In this document: in pieces, positions 18,560-28,029 of the stretch | How positions within the stretch are numbered: the first letter of the stretch is position 1 | How the letters are laid out: each line of letters begins with the position of its first letter | Assembly (NCBI RefSeq): GCF_947498095.1 | Contig: NZ_CANMJE010000003.1 | Coordinates: 248,001-312,000, forward strand | Reading direction: 5' to 3' | Length of the DNA stretch: 64,000 bases | Origin: an uncultured Shimia sp. | GTDB lineage: Bacteria > Pseudomonadota > Alphaproteobacteria > Rhodobacterales > Rhodobacteraceae | The notes under the pieces: model-generated | Databases searched by the model: none | What the model saw: the letters and a program-made list of their open reading frames with translations, nothing else | Told to the model about the DNA's origin: nothing | Translations under genes and position numbers: made by a program

Positions 18560-18724
18560 CCGCGTGGAGCTGGCGAGATCAAAAGATCAACCGGCTGCCA
18601 ACCTACCCATATTTCAAACAAGACAGACCAAACCACGTGCCAAGAACCGCAATTGGGGTGCCATGGTGCTTGCAGTGGTGCCTTAAGCGCATCACTATGA
18701 ACGCAAAGCCGATTGGATCCTGAT

Positions 18725-19672
18725 ATGCTGAAATTCTATGCAGCCATCTGGCGTGTCAGCGCGGGCCGCCAAGTTGTCTTGATAATACTGTCGTTGATTG
18801 TTGCCGCTTTGGCAGCCGCACCGCTAAACTTTCAAAGAGAAATTGTGAACGGCCTCACCGAGGCCACGGCAACGGCAGAAGACTTGATTTGGCTCTGCAT
18901 CGGTATGATGGCGGTGATCCTTCTGTCCCTATCCCTGAAATGGTTGATGGGGTTTCGCGCCAATATCCTTGGCGAGGATATCATCCGGTTTCTGCGGCGG
19001 TATATTTTCGGGGCGTATCTCAGAGCCGGGGCCAAGTCCGAGGATACCGGGCAATCAGCGGCAATGATCGCTGCCGAAGCTGAAGAGTTAGGTAAGTTCG
19101 TTGGCAGCGCCTTTTCCGAGCCAGTCGTACAATTGGGAACCTTGATAAGTGTGATTGGCTTCATTGCGTCCACGCAACCAAAGCTGGGCCTGATCGCTCT
19201 GTTGATCATTCTTCCTCAGGTGGTGATCGTTCTTTACACCCAATCGCGCGTGAATGCGTTGGTTTCGGCCCGTGTCAAGATTTTACGCAGGGCTACAGGG
19301 CATGTGACGGGCAGCGATGCGCGCGCCCTTGAAGAGCAGGTCCTGCAGGAGTTTGATGAGATCTATGACACCCGTCGCCGGGTGTTTCACTGGAAACTCT
19401 CCACCAAATTCCTGCTGAGTGCGATCAACGGGGCCGGAACGGTCGCGGTGCTCATGCTGGGCAGTGCGATGGTATTGCGCGATGTTACGGACGTCGGAAC
19501 CGTTGTGGCAGCCGTCATGGGGCTAAGCCGCCTGCAGGCGCCCACGGCGTTCCTCATCGCGTTCTACAGGCAGGTGAGCGCGACGCGTGTAAAATACGAA
19601 CTGTTGCGCGATGCCTTTCCCGAAGGTGATCGCCAAGCGGTCTTGGAAAAGCTGAGAAATCGCTCTGGCTAG
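18725..19672 (+). CDS. Orphan ABC-transporter transmembrane-domain protein
   Basis: Membrane protein of about 315 residues resembling only the transmembrane half of an exporter-type ABC protein. It has about five or six hydrophobic helices (residues about 14-35, 55-75, 135-155, 158-180, 235-260 and 265-290) and the long intracellular loops typical of the fold. No Walker A, signature or Walker B motif is present, and no separate ATPase gene is adjacent. The ATG at 18725 is preferred to a TTG at 18713. The chain ends naturally with a charged tail, so it is not simply cut by a frameshift here. The role is unknown; it may be a degenerate transporter or a partner of a distant ATPase. Confidence 0.65.
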   Translation: MLKFYAAIWRVSAGRQVVLIILSLIVAALAAAPLNFQREIVNGLTEATATAEDLIWLCIGMMAVILLSLSLKWLMGFRANILGEDIIRFLRRYIFGAYLRAGAKSEDTGQSAAMIAAEAEELGKFVGSAFSEPVVQLGTLISVIGFIASTQPKLGLIALLIILPQVVIVLYTQSRVNALVSARVKILRRATGHVTGSDARALEEQVLQEFDEIYDTRRRVFHWKLSTKFLLSAINGAGTVAVLMLGSAMVLRDVTDVGTVVAAVMGLSRLQAPTAFLIAFYRQVSATRVKYELLRDAFPEGDRQAVLEKLRNRSG

Positions 19673-19836
19673 GGCTCTCTTGTACTCAGAGATCAGCCGC
19701 AGACTGTTGGCTTCACAAAATCAAGGCGAACTTGCCTCTTTTACGTCGCGCCTGCGCATGATTGTATGACATCGACGCGATCTTTGACCGGATGTGATGC
19801 GTCACCAGCCGACACGCAATACAAGGACCCCACTGC

Positions 19837-20685
19837 ATGAAACTGATGCGATACGGTGATCGCTATGGCACCAAAACCCCCTGTATCCTTGACGCGGAAG
19901 GTGTCGCCCGAGATGCATCTGCCATCGCGGCAGACTATGCGCCGGACATTCTGACAGAAGAAGTGATTGCCGCGCTCACGTCGATAGACCCGACCAGTTT
20001 GCCAGTTGCCGACATTGCAGGGAAGCGGGTAGCCCCTCCGATCGCGCAGCCGCGTAACATCTATTGCATTGGCTTGAACTATTCCGATCATGCCGCCGAG
20101 GCGGGACTGCCGGTGCCGGATCAGCCGATCCTGTTCAACAAGTCCTCGGGCGCTTTCTGCGGGCCGAATGATGATATCCTTTACAGCCCCAAGATGGCCA
20201 AGCTGGATTGGGAAGTCGAGCTGGGTCTTGTCATTGGCAAGCGTGCGCTGAACATCTCCAAAGATGAAGCGCTGGATCATGTGCTTGGTTACACCCTGGT
20301 CAATGATGTCTCGGAACGCGCTTGGCAGATGGAACGAGGTGGACAGTGGTCCAAAGGCAAGTCTTTTCCGAATTTTTGCCCGACAGGCCCGTACCTGGTC
20401 AGCGGAGATGAAATCGGCGATGCACTTGGGCTGGACATGTGGCTGGACGTGAACGGGAACCGCATGCAGACCGGCAATACCGACACGATGATTTTTGATT
20501 GCGCGGCAATTGTCAGCTACCTGAGCGAGTTCATTCAGCTTGAGCCCGGAGACCTGATCTGTACCGGAACGCCTCCGGGTGTTGGTGCCGGCAAAGACCC
20601 GCAGGTCTTTTTGAACGTTGGGGATGAGGTGCATCTGGGCATTGAAGGCCTGGGCTCTCAAACACAGAAAGTCGTCGCACTATGA
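19837..20685 (+). CDS. Fumarylacetoacetate-hydrolase-family protein (2,4-diketo-3-deoxy acid hydrolase type)
   Basis: FAH-fold hydrolase/lyase of 282 residues. The core signatures are [16 protein letters not shown] near residue 73, the metal-binding E-x-E in [13 protein letters not shown] near 125, and [12 protein letters not shown] near 242. In non-phosphorylating L-fucose and pentose routes, an enzyme of this family hydrolyses the 2,4-diketo-3-deoxy sugar acid to pyruvate plus a hydroxy acid. That role fits the next two genes, an IlvD/Edd dehydratase and an SDR dehydrogenase, with which it overlaps (the dehydratase ATG lies within its stop). Ureidoglycolate lyase and other FAH activities share the fold, so substrate assignment rests on context. 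Confidence 0.8.
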   Translation: MKLMRYGDRYGTKTPCILDAEGVARDASAIAADYAPDILTEEVIAALTSIDPTSLPVADIAGKRVAPPIAQPRNIYCIGLNYSDHAAEAGLPVPDQPILFNKSSGAFCGPNDDILYSPKMAKLDWEVELGLVIGKRALNISKDEALDHVLGYTLVNDVSERAWQMERGGQWSKGKSFPNFCPTGPYLVSGDEIGDALGLDMWLDVNGNRMQTGNTDTMIFDCAAIVSYLSEFIQLEPGDLICTGTPPGVGAGKDPQVFLNVGDEVHLGIEGLGSQTQKVVAL

Positions 20686-22481
20686 CCAAGGATTCCGGTA
20701 TGAAACTCCGCTCGCAACACTGGTTCGATAACCCTGATAATCCGGGCATGACGGCGCTTTATATTGAACGCTATCTGAACTTTGGCATCACGCGCGAAGA
20801 GCTGCAGTCTGGTAAGCCGATTATCGGGATTGCCCAAACAGGGTCTGACCTTAGCCCCTGCAACCGTCACCATATCGAATTGGCAAAACGCGTGCGTGAC
20901 GGGATCACTGCGGCGGGTGGCATTTGTTTTGAGTTCCCGGTGCATCCCATTCAGGAAACCGGCAAACGCCCGACAGCAGCACTGGATCGCAACCTGGCCT
21001 ATCTTGGTTTGGTCGAAAGCCTCTATGGATACCCCATCGACGGCGTGGTTCTGACGATTGGATGTGACAAAACCACACCCGCGCTCTTGATGGCTGCGGC
21101 GACGGTCAACATTCCAGCGATTGCCTTGTCAGTCGGCCCAATGTTGAACGGTTGGCACAAGGGCAAGCGCGCCGGGTCAGGTACGGCGATCTGGCAGGCC
21201 CGAAAAGAGCTTGCCGCGGGCGACATTGACTATGACCAATTCATGGATGTCGCCACCGCGTCGGCGCCTTCGGTTGGCTATTGCAACACCATGGGCACCG
21301 CGAGCACGATGAATGCGCTGGCAGAAGCCTTGGGCATGCAATTGCCCGGCAGTGCGTCGATCCCGGCGCCCTATCGCGAACGCGGTCAAATCTCCTATGA
21401 GACGGGGCGCCGTATCGTTGAAATGGTGCATGAGGATTTGAAACCCTCTGATGTCATGACGCGCGAGGCCTTTGAGAACGCCATTGTCGCCAATTCCGCC
21501 ATCGGGGGCAGCACCAATGCGCCGATCCACCTGAACGCGGTTGCGTCACACTTTGGGATCGAATTGACCAACGATGATTGGCAAAAGGTCGGGCATCAAA
21601 TTCCGCTCTTGGCGAATGTGCAGCCTGCTGGTGACTACTTGTCTGAAGATTTCCATCAGGCAGGGGGGGTGCCGGGCGTTATGGCCGAGTTGATTGCCAA
21701 CAATGCCCTGCCGCATCCGCACGCCGTCACCGTAACCGGGACGTCCATGGGCGAGGTTTATGCCGGGGCCTCGGTCAGCAATGCAGATGTGATCAAACCC
21801 TATGCCGCGCCAATGAAAGAGGCCGCAGGGTTCCTTCACCTGCGTGGCAATCTATTTGACAGCGCAATTATGAAAACCTCGGTGATTTCAGAGGCGTTTC
21901 GCGCCCGATATCTCTCAAACCCGGAAGACCCTGAGGCCTTTGAAGGGCGCGTGATCGTCTTTGACGGTCCCGAAGACTATCACGACCGCATCGAAGACGA
22001 CGCGCTGAACATCGACGAAAGCTGCATTCTGGTGATCCGTGGCGCGGGCCCGATTGGCTATCCGGGCGGCGCCGAAGTGGTCAATATGCAGCCTCCGGCC
22101 AGCCTATTGAAAAAGGGTATAACCGAGCTTCCCTGCATCGGTGATGGCCGCCAATCTGGCACCTCGGGCAGCCCTTCGATCCTGAACGCAAGCCCCGAAG
22201 CGGCGGCCATGGGAGGACTTGCGTTGTTAAAGACAGGTGACAGGGTGCGCATAGATCTGAACAAGGGGCAGGCGGATATCCTGATTGGCGACACTGAATT
22301 GGCAGAGCGGCGTCAGGCTCTAATTGAGGCGGGCGGCTATGCCTATCCCGATCATCAAACACCGTGGCAGGAAATTCAGCGCGGTATCGTGGATCAATTT
22401 GACAAGGGTATGGTTCTGAAGCCCGCGGTCAAATATCAGAGGATCGCTCAAACCAAGGACTTGCCCCGTGACAACCACTAA
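20682..22481 (+). CDS. IlvD/Edd-family sugar-acid dehydratase
   Basis: Iron-sulfur dehydratase of 599 residues that converts an aldonic acid to the 2-keto-3-deoxy acid. Family cysteine motifs are seen in [14 protein letters not shown] (near residue 126), [20 protein letters not shown] (near 203) and [17 protein letters not shown] (near 485). Length and sequence style are those of the sugar-acid branch (arabinonate, xylonate or fuconate dehydratases) rather than dihydroxyacid dehydratase of isoleucine synthesis. The ATG at 20682 overlaps the FAH stop (ATGA); a second ATG six codons later is an alternative. It is followed by an overlapping SDR gene. The exact sugar acid is not determinable here. 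Confidence 0.84.
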   Translation: MTKDSGMKLRSQHWFDNPDNPGMTALYIERYLNFGITREELQSGKPIIGIAQTGSDLSPCNRHHIELAKRVRDGITAAGGICFEFPVHPIQETGKRPTAALDRNLAYLGLVESLYGYPIDGVVLTIGCDKTTPALLMAAATVNIPAIALSVGPMLNGWHKGKRAGSGTAIWQARKELAAGDIDYDQFMDVATASAPSVGYCNTMGTASTMNALAEALGMQLPGSASIPAPYRERGQISYETGRRIVEMVHEDLKPSDVMTREAFENAIVANSAIGGSTNAPIHLNAVASHFGIELTNDDWQKVGHQIPLLANVQPAGDYLSEDFHQAGGVPGVMAELIANNALPHPHAVTVTGTSMGEVYAGASVSNADVIKPYAAPMKEAAGFLHLRGNLFDSAIMKTSVISEAFRARYLSNPEDPEAFEGRVIVFDGPEDYHDRIEDDALNIDESCILVIRGAGPIGYPGGAEVVNMQPPASLLKKGITELPCIGDGRQSGTSGSPSILNASPEAAAMGGLALLKTGDRVRIDLNKGQADILIGDTELAERRQALIEAGGYAYPDHQTPWQEIQRGIVDQFDKGMVLKPAVKYQRIAQTKDLPRDNH

Positions 22482-23220
22482 CGCAGAGCGTCTGGCGGGC
22501 AAGGTCGCCGTTGTGACCGCTGCGGGTCAGGGGATCGGTCGCGCGGTTGCGGAGCGTCTGAAAGCCGAGGGGGCGCAGGTCTTTGCGACGGACCTGCAAG
22601 CGGATTTGCTGTCAGACGCTGAAGGCATGCAGACAGGTCAGTTGGATGCCACCGACCATGCGGCCGTGCAGGCGTATTTCGCGGGCTTTGAGCGCGTCGA
22701 CGTACTGGTGCATGCAGTAGGTTATGTTCATCAGGGTACAATTGAAGACTGCAGCCCCGAAGACTGGCGCCGGTCTATGAGCATCACGCTCGACAGCGCC
22801 TATAATGTGCTTGCTGCGGCCGTGCCGAAAATGCGCGGAGCTGGCGGCAGTATCGTGACGATTGCGTCGGTGGCCGGATCGATCAAGGGCCTGCCAAAAC
22901 GCGTGGCCTATGGTGCTGCCAAGGCAGGGGTCATTGGTCTGACCAAAGCTGTGGCTGCGGACTATGTAGCCGAAGGCTTGCGATGCAATGCGGTGTGTCC
23001 CGGCACCGTCGACACGCCTTCAATGCGCGAGCGCGTCACCGAGTTAACAGAACAATTCGGCAGCTATGAGAAGGCGTGGGAGTTCTTTATCAGCCGGCAG
23101 CCAACAGGTCGATTGGGAACAGCGGACGACGTGGCTGCGGCCGTAGCCTTTCTTGCCTCAGACGAATCCTTGCTATTTACCGGGCAGACCTTGCAGCCGG
23201 ATGGCGGCATTACGATTTGA
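22468..23220 (+). CDS. SDR dehydrogenase, 2-keto-3-deoxy-L-fuconate dehydrogenase-like
   Basis: Classical short-chain dehydrogenase of 250 residues with a GTG start inside the end of the dehydratase gene (14-base overlap). The NAD motif [10 protein letters not shown] is near residues 17-26, the catalytic Tyr/Lys in [13 protein letters not shown] is near 149-153, and the C-terminus ends in the usual DGG motif. The segment [15 protein letters not shown] and the [13 protein letters not shown] region are close in style to the DHRS6/2-keto-3-deoxy-fuconate dehydrogenase subgroup. Predicted role: oxidise C4 of the 2-keto-3-deoxy acid made by the dehydratase, giving the 2,4-diketo acid cleaved by the FAH hydrolase. 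Confidence 0.83.
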   Translation: MTTTNAERLAGKVAVVTAAGQGIGRAVAERLKAEGAQVFATDLQADLLSDAEGMQTGQLDATDHAAVQAYFAGFERVDVLVHAVGYVHQGTIEDCSPEDWRRSMSITLDSAYNVLAAAVPKMRGAGGSIVTIASVAGSIKGLPKRVAYGAAKAGVIGLTKAVAADYVAEGLRCNAVCPGTVDTPSMRERVTELTEQFGSYEKAWEFFISRQPTGRLGTADDVAAAVAFLASDESLLFTGQTLQPDGGITI

Positions 23221-23241
23221 GGCCTGGTGCGAGATGGTCGC

Positions 23242-23916
23242 TCAGCCGTGGCTGTCGATTGATTGCGCAAAATCTATAAAGGTCTTTAAAGCTTCGGGGT
23301 CCGGCGCCACGCCGGTGAACCCCAAGAGATACCCCTCAAGCCGACCCATCCGGGTTTTCATCGACTCGCGCACTTCCAATGCGTGATAGCCCAACTGCAT
23401 GAAATAGATGATGCGTGCGCGGGTGTCCGACTCGTAGTCTGAATAGCCGTGGCGCTGGAACATGCGCACCACAGCTGCAATCCGCGCTGTGTCTGCCGCG
23501 TCAATGCGAAGGCGGACAGAGGTTTCACGTCTGGACCATTCGCGCACCGCGAAATCCAGCCCCTGATCAAACTGACTTGGATCAACGAAACAGCGAAAGA
23601 AATTGCAGGCAGCTTCAGTGATGTTAAGTGCAGGCAGTTCAGTATTGGTGATGATCAACTGGGTATTGCGTTGCTCCCAATCATCCAGCAGCGCCTCGAG
23701 CAAATGTTTGCGGCTCTTGAAATACCAGTAAAAGCTGGACCGAGAGACGCCCAGTCGCTCACCCAAGGTCAACACTTTAACCTCGCCGACGCCATCATTG
23801 ACCAAGGCATCTCGGGCCACGTTCAGCCAGTCTTCGCGCGTGACTTTGACATGGCCGTGCAATGGGGCCTTGTCCGGATCGTCGCGGTGCAGAACAGGAT
23901 TTGCGCGTTTGTTCAT
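23242..23916 (-). CDS. TetR-family regulator of the DMGDH/MttB operon
   Basis: Regulator of 224 residues with an N-terminal helix-turn-helix (TLGERLGVSRSSFYWYFKSRKHLLEALL, residues about 49-76), typical of TetR repressors, and a helical ligand domain. A short basic extension (NKRANPVLHRDD) precedes the domain. It is the third gene of a minus-strand operon after the dimethylglycine-dehydrogenase-like and MttB-like genes, starting 1 base after the latter's stop. Two 18-base palindromes before that operon are the obvious binding sites, implying autoregulation. The ligand may be a methylated amine or betaine; this is inference. Confidence 0.83.
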   Translation of the reverse strand: MNKRANPVLHRDDPDKAPLHGHVKVTREDWLNVARDALVNDGVGEVKVLTLGERLGVSRSSFYWYFKSRKHLLEALLDDWEQRNTQLIITNTELPALNITEAACNFFRCFVDPSQFDQGLDFAVREWSRRETSVRLRIDAADTARIAAVVRMFQRHGYSDYESDTRARIIYFMQLGYHALEVRESMKTRMGRLEGYLLGFTGVAPDPEALKTFIDFAQSIDSHG

Positions 23917-23917
23917 G

Positions 23918-25465
23918 TCAGCTTTCGGGTGGCGCGCCGCCCTCGGCGCTCCGTTTGGCGATAAAATCTTGCAGAGATGCTAGTTTTTCTCCGTCTATCC
24001 CAAGGTCGGGCGTGCTGGCAACGATGTCTTTCCAGACCTCTGTTGCGCGGGTAGACGCATCCTTGGCGCCGCGTTCTGTCCATGTGCCGAAATTGGCATA
24101 GTCATGCACGACCGGTTCATAAAACTCGGTGTTGTAACGTGCCATAGTTTGCGGCGCCGAAAAGAAATGGCCGCTCGGGTCGACGGCGCTGAGTGCACTG
24201 TCAAAACCGATCTCATCCTCGCCGGCCTTCGCGCCCGCGCAGAGTTCCGCCACCATGTTCAGCACTTCGGCATCCGTCACCAGTTTTTCGTAAGACACGG
24301 TAAGGCCACCTTCGAGCCATCCGGCAGAATGGATGATCACGGTGGCACCCGCCATCAGGCACCCCCAAAGACCGAATTGGTTCTCGTTGGCGGCCTGCAC
24401 ATCGTTGCTGGTTGAGGCCGACCCTGCCGCCGAACGCCATGGCAGGCCGATATGTCGTGCCAGCTGTCCCGCCGCGAGCGAGGCCTGAAAATGCGCGGGT
24501 GTTCCAAAGGCGGGTGAGCCGGTTTTCATGTCCACGTTTGATGTAAACGTTCCATAACACACCGGTGCACCGGGATTGGTGAGCTGCGTCAAGGTGATCG
24601 CCGCGAGCGCCTCGGCATGGCTGAGCGTGATCGAGCCGGCCACGGTGATTGGCGCCATTGCCCCCATGAGCGTGAAGGGGGTTACAATCGACATTTGCCC
24701 ATGTCGGGCGAAATCAATCAGGCCTTGGGCCATCGGAATGTCCAACGTGCGCGGGCTGTTGGTGTTGATGATCGTGTAGCAGTGCGGCCCTGCCTGAAAC
24801 GCCTCATCCGACAGCCCACGGAAATCCCGGACCATCTCGAAGCAATCCATCACCTGCGGCGTGCCACGGGAAAAGACAAAAGGGAACTTGTCGCTGTGTG
24901 TCACCTGTGCCTCGGTCGTGAAGTAATGGCGCAAGTGCGGCGCGACGTCCTGGGGCTCGACTTGCGGCGAGATCATCTGGAAGACGTCAAAGTGATGGGT
25001 CAGTTTCAGGTATTCGATGTAGTCGCGCGCGGAACCGGGGCGGCGGCCCCGCTCCAGATCCGTCGCGTTGGGTGCGCCAGCCCCCGCCTGAAACACGAGA
25101 CTGCCCAGTTCCAGAACAAAATCCCGTTGGGAGTTGCCCGCATGACAATGGATCGACTTGGGTGCCGAAGTGATGGCAGCCTCGACCATGTCGCGGCCAA
25201 TCCAGACCATTTCGCTGTCTTCATCGACACGCGCGCCGCCTTTGGCGAATAGCGTACGCGCCTCGGGCAACAGCACCTTCATTCCCAACTCTTCCAACGT
25301 GCGCAGCGCTGTCTCATGCATCTGGGCAATCCGGTCCGCCGGAAACACATCCATTGGTGGAAACAGATTGCGCAACTGACGGTAGTTCACGTCGCGTTTG
25401 GGTGCCTCAGAGGGGCCGCGCCCACGTCGTCGCCTACCGCTGCGTGCGGGTTCATCCATGCTCAT
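23918..25465 (-). CDS. MttB-superfamily (trimethylamine methyltransferase-like) protein without pyrrolysine
   Basis: Protein of 515 residues belonging to the MttB/MtgB superfamily, whose characterised members demethylate trimethylamine, glycine betaine or related quaternary amines onto a corrinoid protein. Family segments include MHETALRTLEELGMKV near residue 50, ITLTQLTNPGAPVCYGTF near 290 and GSASTSNDVQAANE near 340. There is no in-frame TAG, so it is a non-pyrrolysine member. A basic RRRRGRG stretch lies at the N-terminus. It sits between a dimethylglycine-dehydrogenase-like gene (3-base gap) and tetR. No corrinoid protein or reactivase gene is in the window, so the methyl acceptor is unknown. 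Confidence 0.82.
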   Translation of the reverse strand: MSMDEPARSGRRRRGRGPSEAPKRDVNYRQLRNLFPPMDVFPADRIAQMHETALRTLEELGMKVLLPEARTLFAKGGARVDEDSEMVWIGRDMVEAAITSAPKSIHCHAGNSQRDFVLELGSLVFQAGAGAPNATDLERGRRPGSARDYIEYLKLTHHFDVFQMISPQVEPQDVAPHLRHYFTTEAQVTHSDKFPFVFSRGTPQVMDCFEMVRDFRGLSDEAFQAGPHCYTIINTNSPRTLDIPMAQGLIDFARHGQMSIVTPFTLMGAMAPITVAGSITLSHAEALAAITLTQLTNPGAPVCYGTFTSNVDMKTGSPAFGTPAHFQASLAAGQLARHIGLPWRSAAGSASTSNDVQAANENQFGLWGCLMAGATVIIHSAGWLEGGLTVSYEKLVTDAEVLNMVAELCAGAKAGEDEIGFDSALSAVDPSGHFFSAPQTMARYNTEFYEPVVHDYANFGTWTERGAKDASTRATEVWKDIVASTPDLGIDGEKLASLQDFIAKRSAEGGAPPES

Positions 25466-25468
25466 GAA

Positions 25469-27877
25469 CTACCCTCTCATTGCCTTGCCCTGTGGATCAT
25501 AGGGAGACGCTGCAATGACTTTGGCTGGGCGTTCCTCTCCAACGATATGCACGCTCAACTCAGTGCCTTCTTGCGCGACAGCGCGGTCAATCATGGCCAT
25601 TGCCAGTGATTTACCCGTTGTATGGCCATAGCCGCCTGAGGTCACAAATCCGACGCGCTGATCGCCATTCCAAACTGGTTCATACCCGCTGGCATCGGCG
25701 TCAGAGGCATCGATCTCCATAGTAACGACCAGCTGATCTGGCCCGTTTCCATCACGTTCCTGTATCGCCGCGCTACGGCCGACAAAGTCGCCCTTCTGCC
25801 AATCAATCCAGCGATCCATGCCGGTTTGCCCGGCTGTGTAGCCTTGGGTGAACTCGGCGCTCCAGATACCGAAACTCTTTTCAAGTCGTAGGCTGAGCAG
25901 AGCGTTAAAGCCGACCTCTTTGATGCCCAGATCAGCGCCCGCCTGAAGCAGTGTTTCGCGCAATGTGATGTGTTCTGCAGCGGAGCAATGGATTTCGTAT
26001 CCAAGCTCTCCGGTGACTGACAGGCGCCCCACTTTGCCGCGGATCAGGCCGATGTCAAAGGTTCCGCATCCCATAAACGGCAGGTCGCCAATGGCGCCTT
26101 CCGTCAGTTTTTCCATCACTTTCAGGCTATTCGGCCCCGACAAGCTAAAGCCGACTGTTGCATCACCAATGTCGCGCAACGTGACGCCATCCGCCATGTG
26201 ATCGTTGAACCAGCGCATGTGCCATTCACGCAGGTAGTAGCTGCCCATGATCCACCATGTGCCGTCGCCCCAGTTGAACACCGTCAGGTCGCCCTTCATG
26301 CGTCCCTCTTCGGACAGCATCAGGGCAAGTCGTGCGCGTCCGGGGGCGGGCAGTTTCGAGGCCATGATTTTGTTCAGCCATGCTTCTGCCCCTTTGCCCG
26401 AAACCTCGAAGCGCGAAAAGCCTGAGATATCCAGCAGCCCAACAGAGTTGCGCACCGCTTTGCATTCCTCGGCCACAATCTCGAGCGCGTTTGAGCGTTT
26501 CAGCGTGTGGCCCTCAATGAAATCTTCGGATGGGGCAAAATACAGGGGCACTTCCAGGCCCCAGGATGCACCCCAGCGACAACCAGCAGCGGTCATGTCC
26601 GAGTAGGCCGGTGCCATTTTCAAGGGACGCCCGGCGGGCAGTTGTTCGTTGGGATAGGTCATTACAAAGCGGCGTGAATAGAATTGGCCGGTGGTTTCCT
26701 TGATGTAGCGTTTGTTTTGCGCATAGTCGCCATAGCGGGCCACATCCATACAGAAGACATCCGCTTCGGGTTCGCCGTGGATCATCCATTCGGCCAGCGA
26801 TTTGCCAACGCCGCCCCCTTGGAGGAAGCCAGCCATCACGCCGCATGCCGTCCAGTAACCGCGTTTCCCCGGAACGGGGCCGACAAGCGGGTTGCCGTCG
26901 GGCGAGAAGGTGAATGCACCGTTGACCCAGGTCTTGATGCCAACGTTTTCAAGCGCCGGATAGCGATCATAGGCGCACATCAATTCGTTTTCGATCCGGT
27001 CGGTCTGTTCCTTGAACAACTCCTGACCATAATCCCAAGGTGCCCCGTCCATGGCCCAATGCTCATGGTTCAGCTCGTAAATGCCGACCATCAGGCCTTT
27101 TTGGTCCTGACGAGTATAGGTAAACCCTTCAAGGTCCACGGTCATTGGCACCTCAAAATCCAGCGCTTCGATTTCGGGCACGCTCTCCGTGACAAAGTAG
27201 TGGTGTTTGAGTGGGCTCACCGGCAATTCAATGCCTGCCATACGTCCCAGTTGCTTAGCCCAAAGGCCACCCGCATTCACGACATGGTCGCAGGTGACGG
27301 TGCCTTGTTCGGTGACCAGCTTCCAACCGTCGGGCGTTTGATGAAGTTCCAGAACACGGTTGCGCAACACGACATCGGCGCCGCGTTTCTTCGCTGCCGT
27401 TGCATAGGCCACCACGGTTGATGTTGTGTCGAGATACCCTTCGCGATCTGCCCACATCCCGCCAAGTATGCCCTTGGTCGACATGGCCGGGTTCAGCTGC
27501 CCCGCTTCCTCGGGAGTAACAAGGCGACAATCGTCAATGCCGATGGACTGAAACGTGCGATAAGCCGATTGCAGCCATTCCCAGCGCTCAGGAGTGCCGG
27601 CAAGTGTCAGTCCGCCTGTCATATGCAGGTTGATGTCTTGCCCTGACTCTTCCTGAACGTCGGACAACAGATCAATGGTATAGGCTTGCAACGCGGCCAT
27701 GTTTGGATCGGCGTTCAGTGCATGAATGCCTCCGGCCGCATGCCATGATGAGCCACAGGCGTACTCGCCGCGTTCAATCAGACAAACGTCCGTCCAGCCG
27801 AATTTCGCCAAGTGGTACAACACCGAGGCGCCGACAACGCCGCCCCCGATCACAACGGCACGATAGTGCGATTTCAT
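25469..27877 (-). CDS. Dimethylglycine/sarcosine dehydrogenase-family FAD enzyme with GcvT domain
   Basis: Large flavoprotein of 802 residues. The N-terminal FAD-binding domain has GGGVVGASVLYHL (near residue 11) and the covalent-flavin region SSWHAAGG, with His at about 46 as in dimethylglycine dehydrogenase. The C-terminal half is a folate-binding GcvT-like domain (from about 430), with LLDISGFSRFEVSGKGAEAWL near 470 and GELGYEIHC near 630. It should oxidatively demethylate an N-methylated glycine derivative and load the C1 unit on tetrahydrofolate. A GGGGAG site precedes the ATG. It leads the operon continuing with mttB-like and tetR genes, and two palindromes lie just upstream. Confidence 0.85.
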   Translation of the reverse strand: MKSHYRAVVIGGGVVGASVLYHLAKFGWTDVCLIERGEYACGSSWHAAGGIHALNADPNMAALQAYTIDLLSDVQEESGQDINLHMTGGLTLAGTPERWEWLQSAYRTFQSIGIDDCRLVTPEEAGQLNPAMSTKGILGGMWADREGYLDTTSTVVAYATAAKKRGADVVLRNRVLELHQTPDGWKLVTEQGTVTCDHVVNAGGLWAKQLGRMAGIELPVSPLKHHYFVTESVPEIEALDFEVPMTVDLEGFTYTRQDQKGLMVGIYELNHEHWAMDGAPWDYGQELFKEQTDRIENELMCAYDRYPALENVGIKTWVNGAFTFSPDGNPLVGPVPGKRGYWTACGVMAGFLQGGGVGKSLAEWMIHGEPEADVFCMDVARYGDYAQNKRYIKETTGQFYSRRFVMTYPNEQLPAGRPLKMAPAYSDMTAAGCRWGASWGLEVPLYFAPSEDFIEGHTLKRSNALEIVAEECKAVRNSVGLLDISGFSRFEVSGKGAEAWLNKIMASKLPAPGRARLALMLSEEGRMKGDLTVFNWGDGTWWIMGSYYLREWHMRWFNDHMADGVTLRDIGDATVGFSLSGPNSLKVMEKLTEGAIGDLPFMGCGTFDIGLIRGKVGRLSVTGELGYEIHCSAAEHITLRETLLQAGADLGIKEVGFNALLSLRLEKSFGIWSAEFTQGYTAGQTGMDRWIDWQKGDFVGRSAAIQERDGNGPDQLVVTMEIDASDADASGYEPVWNGDQRVGFVTSGGYGHTTGKSLAMAMIDRAVAQEGTELSVHIVGEERPAKVIAASPYDPQGKAMRG

Positions 27878-27937
27878 GATGTTTCTCCCCGAAAGTATGG
27901 CTGATGAGAAGCAGCAAAAGCCGACTCATCACAAGCA

Positions 27938-27955
27938 TTGGACATTTCTGTCTAA
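27938..27955. promoter_or_regulatory. TetR-type operator, copy 1
   Basis: TTGGACA-TTTC-TGTCTAA is an 18-base palindrome with one mismatch per arm pair. It lies 61 bases upstream of the dehydrogenase ATG and has the same layout as the next site, 32 bases away. Confidence 0.6.
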
Positions 27956-27969
27956 TTGTATGGAAGGGC

Positions 27970-27987
27970 CTGGACAGTCTTGTCCAG
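27970..27987. promoter_or_regulatory. TetR-type operator, copy 2
   Basis: CTGGACA-GTCT-TGTCCAG is a perfect 7-4-7 palindrome sharing the TGGACA-N4-TGTCCA core with the site at 27938. The centre-to-centre spacing is 32 bases, about three helical turns. Confidence 0.62.
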
Positions 27988-28029
27988 AATTTTTTTCTCG
28001 CTGGTTTGGGCGGTCTAAACTAAAGTTGC

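Noticed and set aside
23918-25465. MttB-like gene as a pyrrolysine enzyme
   Set aside because: The reading frame has no internal TAG, so it belongs to the non-pyrrolysine branch.
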